In this document: one piece after another, positions 7,280 through 12,425 of the stretch
How the letters are laid out: the number at the start of each line of letters is the position of its first letter
Numbering within the stretch: position 1 is the stretch's first letter
Assembly: GCA_002284615.2 (NCBI GenBank)
Contig: MU070198.1
Location: 6,710 to 19,134 of the forward strand
From: Dunaliella salina
Taxonomy: Eukaryota; Chlorophyta; Chlorophyceae; Chlamydomonadales; Dunaliellaceae
Length of the DNA stretch: 12,425 nucleotides
Reading direction: 5' to 3'
Program-made: the position numbers and the translations under genes
The notes under the pieces: model-generated
The model's database searches: none
What the model saw: only the letters and a program-made list of their open reading frames with translations
What the model was told of the DNA's origin: nothing

Positions 7280-7369
7280 GCCCGGCGCGAGGTACCTCCA
7301 CGCGGTCACCCTGGGCAACGCTGCATGGACTGATCCATGTCCATGCAGCGGCTGAACCCTCGCGTCGGC
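7280..7369. ncRNA. Candidate structured RNA or large imperfect hairpin
   Basis: A perfect 12-bp inner stem (CGCTGCATGGAC 7319-7330 with GTCCATGCAGCG 7339-7350, loop 8 nt) is enclosed by an 11-bp outer stem, 7282-7292 with 7358-7368, containing one G·T. A 26-nt unpaired segment lies on the 5' side and 7 nt on the 3' side. The stretch is more GC-rich than its surroundings. It is not tRNA-like. It may be an inserted small element or chance structure; no transcription evidence is visible. Confidence 0.3.
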
Positions 7370-7405
7370 ACTGAGCTTCACACCCCCACACACAGGTGGA
7401 GCTCT

Positions 7406-7708
7406 TTAAAGACTGTGGGGTTGGTGGACCATGCGGCAGCGGCGCGCAGCAACATGCAGCAGCGGCAGCAGCGTGGGTTTTGAGCTAGCAGAGGTGTGCA
7501 GAATGCACTGGTCCTGGGGTGCGGAGCATGCGCAGGATGCTGGAGGAGTGGTATAGGCAGTGACGGGGATGGCAAGGCGAGCAGAGGCATGGATGGTGTC
7601 AGGCAAGTGGAGGGTGGAGCCTGTGGTTTGGGGGCCGGGCATGGCATGCACCATGCAATATGTTGGCACTACTGAGGGCTGTTCCATAGGCTTCTTAATA
7701 TTGGGCAT
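7406..7708 (-). pseudogene. Upstream coding remnant of element copy A
   Basis: This 100-codon open frame resembles the frame at 9372-9716. SAPQDQCILHTSASS parallels FAPSQDATIWTAHS, and both share a PTY/PTF...MP segment. At DNA level, CATGGCATGCACCATG matches GATGGCATGCTCCATG. Both lie about 220-270 bp upstream of the respective nuclease-domain copies on the same strand, so they are probably an earlier part of the same element's ORF. The function of this part is not recognised. Confidence 0.4.
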
Positions 7709-7844
7709 GGCTCTCCTTGGTTGGAAGGCTCATTTGGACAGTGTGGACTCTGCTTGCTGTTGAGGGTCTGGAACACCAGTCTTTCAGGTACCATCTTGCT
7801 CTCTGTTGCTGAACCTGTCCTTTTTCTCCGCTTGTCGTGCTTCT

Positions 7845-7965
7845 CTCAGTTTGAACTTAGTGGTGGGGGGGTCATACGGTCTGCGCACCTAAGTGGCCCC
7901 TTTTCCTTAATTGATGTAGGGAGGGTTTCTCTGTCTACGTAGCTTTTCTTTCCTTTTTCTCTTAT
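7845..7965 (+). mobile_element. Inverted fragment of the element's 3' flank (copy E)
   Basis: CCTTTTCCTTAATTGATGTA and the following TCTCTGTCTACGTAGCTTTTCTTTCC on the plus strand are the reverse complement of the 3' flank of copies A (6780-6845) and B (8284-8350). The fragment therefore lies in the opposite orientation to those copies. With copy A it makes a 60-80 bp inverted repeat about 1.1 kb apart. Confidence 0.6.
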
Positions 7966-8280
7966 GGCGTTCAGTTTTCATGTTGGAGATGGTATGGTTT
8001 TGGCAGCCTGAGAGCATGTGCTTCCAAGGGATCATTAGATGGTTTCATCCGAACTTGTGAGTGTGGCTTGAGAAAAGCAAACATGCATGCCAGACATCAC
8101 TTTTAATTCAAGTAAGCATGGAACTTCGCATCAGCATGTGCTTTCAGGCTGTTGCTGCACTTCCTTTCATCTCATGAAACATTGCAATAGGGTTTTGAGT
8201 ACTACTTAGTAAACTGTCTGTCAAACATCATGCAAATCTGCATCTGACCATTTCTCTCCTTGCACTTGATGCCTGAATAC
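7966..8280. other. No gene seen between element fragments
   Basis: No open frame of note, no splice borders and no obvious repeat were found, except a short CCTGAGAGCATGTG word shared with the region after 9393. It is probably old intronic or intergenic sequence. Confidence 0.5.
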
Positions 8281-8405
8281 CTGGAAAAGAAAAAGAAAAA
8301 CTACGCAGGCAGTGAACACACTCCCCACATCAATTAAGGAAAAGGGGATACCTAGGGCCGAGGCACCGTGTATCCGCTTCACCAAGAGAAAGCAAAAGAA
8401 AGAGG

Positions 8406-9098
8406 TCAGTGGGGATCAGGAGGGTTACTAGCAGTAGCCCGAGCCTGACCTTGTTGAAAGTTGAAAAAGCTTTTCTCAAGAGCGCGTCTGGTGCTAGCAA
8501 GTTTGTAAGCATACAGGACAGAATGAGCATGAAGCTTCCGAGCAAGCTTGGTGGCCTTGAAAGTGTCAAGACCAAGCTCCTTAAGAGGCCCTAATGTGTG
8601 CGGGGTGTAGATGACTCCTCCCACGCCTAACAGGATAGTATGGAGGGTGACTTGAGCTGAGGCCCCAGNGAGGGTGACTTGAGCTGAGGCCCCAGAGAGA
8701 TGACGACAAAGGTCGCGGTGCTGCAGCTTGGAGGCCTCAAGCTGGCTGTTGGGCCGGGTGTCCTCACAGTATTTGACTTCTACAAGGTGGATGTGCCTCT
8801 GATCTGGGTGGAGCTGACTGGGGTCGCGAGCCTTGAATGTGGGTGGAGTGGCTGTGGCTGGCGCTGAGTCTTCCCTGTTCCCCCTGTGCCCTNCTGCACT
8901 TCTCAATTCATAACGAGGATTTGACCTTTGCGCTCTTTTCAGAGGAACAACTAGCAGAGCATCAGGCCGGCTGGAAGTGAGCCTATCCTTATTAAGGAAG
9001 CGGCGTGGGAAAATATATTTAGGGAGGGTCCTATTGGTAGCATGTTCTGGGATCTGTAGGTCTTGCAGGGCAAGAAGGTCTGCACTGCCAGTGTCCAT
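8406..9098 (-). pseudogene. C-terminal PD-(D/E)XK nuclease-like domain of a retroelement ORF
   Basis: The open frame has 230 codons and carries SRPDALLVV (Asp46, codon 8961-8963) and HIHLVEVKYC (Glu107 and Lys109, 8772-8780). These are the order and spacing type of a PD-...-E-x-K restriction-like nuclease core. Downstream come LHTILLGVGGVI (residues 152-163) and LGLDTFKATKLARKLHAHSV, then the terminal NPPDPH. Such a domain at the ORF end would cut target DNA for integration in restriction-like-endonuclease non-LTR elements. The Met start is arbitrary: homology continues upstream with frameshifts. Two N positions (8669 and 8893) interrupt it, the first within an exact 26-bp duplication. Confidence 0.6.
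8643..8695. repeat. 26-bp exact duplication around an N
   Basis: GAGGGTGACTTGAGCTGAGG plus CCCCAG occurs at 8643-8668 and again at 8670-8695, separated by a single N at 8669. The encoded peptide GASAQVTL is doubled. The other element copies show no doubling. Confidence 0.95.
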
Positions 9099-9303
9099 GG
9101 AGGCAATACCTGCCCCAAGAGGGCCTTTGCTACCTGGAGTTTCGAGTCAAACATATGAGCATTCCGGTTGAGACTTCTGTTCCATTTTCTCAGTGTTTAC
9201 TTGGAGAGCCTTTGCTATACGTGGTACTATGAGCACATGTTTCTCAACAGTTGACGTTTCTGCACGCACTTTTTTTTAAGACTTGTCTAGTTCCAGGTCT
9301 GTA

Positions 9304-9399
9304 TTTCCGCTCAGCTGCCCTCGTAGGCGGAAATAGCAATATAACCTGACCTGACCTGACCTTACCTTACCTTACCTTACCTTACCATACCTTACCTGA
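9304..9399. repeat. Pentanucleotide array next to a short inverted repeat
   Basis: Eleven CCTGA/CCTTA-type pentamers run from 9345 to 9399 (three CCTGA, five CCTTA, one CCATA, one CCTTA, one CCTGA). Just before them TTTCCGC at 9304-9310 pairs with GCGGAAA at 9327-9333, and a T8 run lies at about 9270. A hairpin followed by short tandem repeats resembles the 3' end of some non-LTR elements on the plus strand. It separates the two coding parts of copy B and may be a nested insertion. Confidence 0.7.
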
Positions 9400-9716
9400 G
9401 AGCATGTGGAGTGCGCTGTCCAAATGGTGGCATCCTGGGAGGGGGCAAAATGGATCGGTTGACCTTTTAAAATGTACTGCATGTTTGTGATTTTAGAGGG
9501 TGCCTGTACGGTACTGCAGGATGGCATGCTCCATGAGTACAGAAATGTTGGGCATATTTCTGAAGGCATTGCTGATTTATTTTCTACCTGCGGTAATAAG
9601 TTTTGATAGTAGGAGTAGCAACCTGGTTTGGCATTGGTATATCCAAGTTTGTGGTTAGAATGCATGTGGGATTTGAGAGCATCTTGAAGAAAGAAGCTCC
9701 AAAGAAAGAAGCCCAC
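9372..9716 (-). pseudogene. Upstream coding remnant of element copy B
   Basis: This open frame of 114 codons on the minus strand is partly homologous to 7406-7708 (PTFLYSWSMP and FAPSQDATIWTAHS segments). Its last residues run into the pentamer array, which is why the frame ends in VRYGKVR. It probably encodes a region N-terminal to the nuclease domain. No catalytic motif is recognised. Confidence 0.4.
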
Positions 9717-10000
9717 AGAAGGCCCTCCCTCAGCAGTTTCAGAAAAAAAAGATACACTGACTCAAAACAGCCGTGAGCCCCTTTCACCACAATACTAGAG
9801 AACAGGTCAGTAGGGACCAGGTGGGCTTCTGGAAGCGAGGAGAAGAACTAATGTGTCGAGCACCCACACGTTGTGGACAGTGTGTAAAAATTACCCATGT
9901 GCGAGTGCATGGCAAGCTCTCGGCTGGTTTTGGGATAATGGTGTGGAGGTCGGTTGCTGCCAGAGTTGTTGCATGGAGACCGGGCAGCAAAGGTCCCTGG
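9700..10000 (-). mobile_element. Degenerate element copy D
   Basis: On the minus strand, the frame 9784-10149 contains TDLHTII and WVIFTHCP, loosely matching TLHTILL and GVIYTPHT of copy B. The segment near 9735-9835 resembles the shared 3' flank (GATACACTGACTCAAAACAG versus GACACATTGGCTCATAAAAG). Its end abuts the start of the 9372-9716 frame. This is the most decayed copy, and the assignment rests on weak by-eye similarity. Confidence 0.35.
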
Positions 10001-10550
10001 CTGAGCCTCTGTGTTGTGCTTGCATGCCTGACATCTGTTTGTCCATGCCCTGCTCGAGTGTAGACCAGGTCAGTCCGTGGTGTTGCCATTATTATCAATG
10101 TCTTTTCAACATGGTGACCATCAATTGCCCAAGTTTGTGCTTGCTGCACGCTGTGTGTTTGCCTGCCTGGATATCAGCTGGCCGGGCCCTTGTTCTGTTT
10201 TCAAGTGTAGGCCATGTGCTTGTACTCCTTGTAGACCTCAATGACCTGCTCATTGCATGCCTTAGGAAGCGCACGTTGAAACCTCAATTGTTGCATGGCT
10301 CTGAAATTGCAGTTGTCTTTCTTCTGCACTTGTTCTTCTGTTCTCTCATTGTGTTCTCGTTGGACCAAGCTTTTTCACATGGATATTTCGTTGGCTGGCG
10401 AGGACCAGTCACAGGCCGATCTGCCGAACATTCTGGCTGAAGGTCCCCTTACCTAAATCATGTAAGTCATACAAATCTGGAAGCGCTCGCTACAGAGCCT
10501 GGTTGTGAGTTCTTTTGGCAACTTCCTGCAGCATGTCTTTGTGGTAGCAA
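10000..10550. other. No supported gene
   Basis: A 195-codon plus-strand frame (9853-10440) covers part of it, but it is Cys-rich, low in charged residues and has no exon borders or family resemblance. A donor-like CTTACCT (10445-10451) on the minus strand could border a 37-bp micro-exon, but this is too weak to call. Confidence 0.45.
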
Positions 10551-10835
10551 ACATTTAAGGAAAAGGAGACATTGGCTCATTAAGAGCCTTGAGTCCTCTC
10601 CATCACACTATGTATGAGTGAGGACAGGCTAGTGGGAATCTGGAGGGTTACTAGAAGCACCTGGCTCTAGAACCCGGCTGAGGGAAGTACTCTTGTTTCC
10701 ATAGCACGACACGTGGAAAAAGTTTGTGGGCATATTGAATGGGTATATTGAACAGTTTGAGCATGACGCTTTGCTATCCAGCGTGGGCAAGGAATGGCCG
10801 AGTGTCAGAATTGTGACTAACAGTGATCCCACCAC
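10551..10835 (-). mobile_element. Non-LTR-like element copy C
   Basis: The minus strand reads IQYAHKLFPR, matching VLYAYKLAST of copy B. It then shifts frame to VLEPGASSNPPDSH, matching the NPPDPH terminus, with the stop near 10629. The 3' flank TTAAGGAAAAGGAGACATTG (10554-10573) is nearly identical to that of copy A (6832 onward). The copy is 5'-truncated within the nuclease domain near 10835. Confidence 0.65.
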
Positions 10836-10837
10836 TC

Positions 10838-11065
10838 ATGGTAGCAAGCAAACTTGTAGAAGCGGCTTATGAGGCACTCCTTTTTTCGGAAAATCCATAG
10901 AAATGCTCTTTTAAACTTAATTCCTGGTCTGATCCGAGGGGCAACATAAAACTTTTACAGCGAGCTGCAAAAATAAAAAAAGAGCTACGCAAAGCACAGG
11001 CTCAGCTTGCTATCTCGCCATGTCTGGTAGCCATTGCTGGAGACCATGTCGGGCTTCTTCTTTGA
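10838..11065 (+). pseudogene. Broken plus-strand reading frame with basic coiled-coil-like segment
   Basis: From ATG at 10838 the frame reads VASKLVEAAYEALLFSENP, then TAG at 10898-10900, and continues open to TGA at 11063-11065. The second half contains NIKLLQRAAKIKKELRKAQA, a basic helical stretch. The SW-basic-helix pattern recalls the linker after an endonuclease domain in some retroelement proteins, but that is only a guess. It could equally be chance. Confidence 0.2.
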
Positions 11066-11207
11066 AAAGAAGCAAGGAAAGGCTTCACAAGCCAATCTAG
11101 CTGTGTGCAGAGGGAAAGTGCCATGACAAACAAGCCTGCGAGGGCCTCACCAATGGCTCCTGCACTCCTTCAGGTTCCAATGCACCATCTATAACACTCC
11201 CCCCTTC
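11064..11207 (-). mobile_element. Probable LTR edge with polypurine tract
   Basis: On the minus strand GAAGGGGGGAG (11207-11197) is followed directly by TGTTATAG (11196-11189). A purine tract abutting a TG-starting sequence is the classic boundary between the internal region and the 3' LTR of an LTR retrotransposon. An open frame ending LFVLKGGVL stops exactly at this boundary. A diverged relative of the LTR side lies at 6440-6580. The other LTR end and target duplication were not found. Confidence 0.4.
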
Positions 11208-11434
11208 AACACAAAAAGAGAATCAGCTCTCCTACACATCCTCTCCCCTGGGTCTACCACGACCGGCTGCTCTACTAGCCGCTCTTGCCACAGCAGGATG
11301 GGTCTTTCGCGGCCGCTCATCGTTGTGCCATTGTGATGGGTGAGGGGTGGTGTAACTGTAAGGGAGCCCCACATCTGCCTCGTATCCTGCATACGCTTCT
11401 CGCCCCTCCTCTGCACGCAGGGAGGAAAGCACAA
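11197..11434 (-). pseudogene. Open frame abutting the polypurine tract
   Basis: The frame includes RERPILLWQERLVEQPVVVD and ends LFVLKGGVL at the LTR-like boundary. Its position would suit the extreme C-terminus of an LTR-element polyprotein. No integrase, RNase H or chromodomain motif is visible, so the function is unassigned. Confidence 0.25.
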
Positions 11435-11439
11435 TTCAA

Positions 11440-12050
11440 TGGTCGAAGTGGTGACAGTGCCAGCTGAGGACCAGTGATCGTATGTCGAAGCTTGAATATT
11501 GGTGACTATAAAGCAGAAAGGCAGGGGCAGGGTGTAGCATCAAGGAAAAAGCACTGGCAAAGCAGGACGCAGGATGAGTTTTGGCCTCCAAGCTGTCCTT
11601 GAGAGTGTAGCAAATTGCTGTTCACACCCAATGCTCAGCAACTTGCAATGTTCAATCAATGTTTTGCCCACCAAGCCACCCTCTGTTGCTCATGCATGCT
11701 CTTGAGGACGCTTACCCAGCCGATCCACATCGGGCTCCTGCACCTGCCTGCACCTTAAATGAGAAAAAATGCATGAACCCTCTCCTCACCACCCTTCCCC
11801 CACTACATCCCCCTTCTTGGCTTTTCTTCCCTCAACTTCTCTTTACTCTTGCATTTTCCACACACCCCAACTGCAGGGCCACTGAGGCATCTGATCACTG
11901 ATGGAGTCGATTTTGGAGCTTAACTTACAAACTTAAACGAGTTGGACCTTTAAACTAATTGCAGCCATGCAGTCACAACAAGATAAGTGTCTCCTGCACA
12001 TCCACAACCCACACATGCATCTGCTGCACACCACACTATGCAAGCCACTC
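11440..12050. other. No supported gene; probable intron
   Basis: There is pyrimidine-rich plus-strand sequence near 11780-11880 and scattered short frames, but no exon pair with matching borders. It lies immediately 3' of the proline-rich exon on the minus strand. Confidence 0.45.
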
Positions 12051-12052
12051 AC

Positions 12053-12282
12053 CCCATCTGGCGCGCTTGCGAGGGGGCAGCACTGGCGGGCCTGCATGGA
12101 AGGCTGGATGAGGCGGCATCTCCTCAAATGGCACCGGCTCCATGTCTCCATAGGACCCCATGAAGGGCGCAGGCAGCGGTGGCTCATGTATCATGCTGGG
12201 GTGGGGGGGGCGCATGGGATGGGGAGGGAAGGCACCTCCGCCGGGCGCTGGTGGCAGCGTGCTCATCTCACCCAGCAACTTC
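12053..12282 (-). CDS. Proline-rich internal exon, product unrecognised
   Basis: The acceptor is strong (CTGCCCATCCCTCAG|GAAG) and the donor is consensus (CAGATGGG|GTGAGT). The 230-bp exon takes two bases, has 76 codons and leaves one. It starts KLLGEMSTLPPAP and continues with many Pro, Met and His residues (for example HPMRPPHPSMIHEPPLPAPF). It ends with a basic patch PPRKRARW that could be a nuclear localisation signal. A disordered, possibly RNA- or chromatin-associated region is a fair guess. Whether it belongs to the gene at 1538-4180 is unresolved. Confidence 0.5.
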
Positions 12283-12425
12283 CTGAGGGATGGGCAGATG
12301 TGAGTAAGTGTGGTGAGGAGGGACAACGTATTAAAAACCGTAACCCAGGCACAGAGGCGCCTGGCTTGCTTTTACGATCGCAAAATGTACCAGTTCTGGC
12401 AGCAAAACAGGGTGGGGACTGAGCA

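Larger units (their letters stand above)
8283..9165 (-). mobile_element. Non-LTR-like retroelement copy B, best preserved
   Basis: It contains the longest coding remnant (8406-9098) followed on the minus strand by a 3' flank of about 120 bp. That flank ends in a TTTTTCTTTTTCTTTT tail at 8284-8299. The same flank follows the NPPDPx stop in copies A and C. A coding end, a short common 3' flank and a simple tail, with other copies 5'-truncated to varying degrees, are typical of non-LTR retrotransposons. No reverse transcriptase motif is present in the window, so the class is inferred. Confidence 0.6.

Noticed and set aside
9345..9399. Telomeric repeat (TCAGG/TAAGG-like)
   Set aside because: Only eleven mixed pentamers, internal, next to transposon sequence; green algal telomeres use other units.
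9853..10440. 195-codon plus-strand ORF
   Set aside because: Cys-rich, few charged residues, no family resemblance, and it overlaps degenerate element copy D on the other strand.
10443..10490. 37-bp micro-exon with donor TTTAG|GTAAGG on the minus strand
   Set aside because: Only one short frame lacks a stop, the acceptor is weak, and the phase fits just one side.
1..12425. tRNA, rRNA or bacterial-type operon
   Set aside because: No cloverleaf, conserved rRNA core, ribosome binding site or close-packed ORF set was seen.

Overview
The window reads as nuclear DNA of a eukaryote. Coding sequence is broken into short exons with GT/AG borders, long non-coding stretches are full of tandem repeats, and there are decayed retroelement copies and two N positions. 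GC content is near 50% and TGCATG-type words are frequent. The decayed retroelement ends in a PD-(D/E)XK-type domain whose C-terminus reads NPPDPH. From memory, such sequences occur in chlorophyte (Chlorophyceae) genomes, so a green alga such as Dunaliella is my best guess. I could not check this by search.

Layout. Positions 1-1430 are mostly minisatellite: an 84-bp array at about 457-840, then a second family with a higher-order period of about 220 bp at 841-1430. Positions 1538-4180 hold the 3' end of a minus-strand protein gene. I reconstruct six exons (4180-4061, 3906-3811, 3649-3507, 2822-2749, 1852-1669, 1615-1538) whose reading phases agree at every junction and which end in a TAG stop at 1538-1540. 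I do not recognise the product. Its introns carry a duplicated splice-acceptor region, a (TC)33 tract, a 38-bp x3 minisatellite and a perfect 12-bp-arm palindrome.

Positions about 4200-12050 contain no convincing host gene. They hold a nest of degenerate copies of one non-LTR-like retroelement, nearly all on the minus strand (about 5747-6035, 6776-7708, 8283-9716, 9700-10000, 10551-10835). They also hold a probable LTR edge with polypurine tract at 11197, a pentanucleotide array at 9345, several perfect hairpins and a G-quadruplex motif. At 12282-12053 lies a well-bordered, proline-rich minus-strand exon. It may be an upstream exon of the same gene, across an intron of about 7.9 kb filled with the retroelement nest, or it may belong to a separate gene; phase alone permits a join to the 4180 acceptor.

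There is no sign of an operon, CRISPR array, tRNA, rRNA or bacterial defence system. The most noteworthy items are the phase-consistent unknown gene, the same-strand nest of nuclease-bearing retroelement remnants, the duplicated splice acceptor and the higher-order minisatellite.
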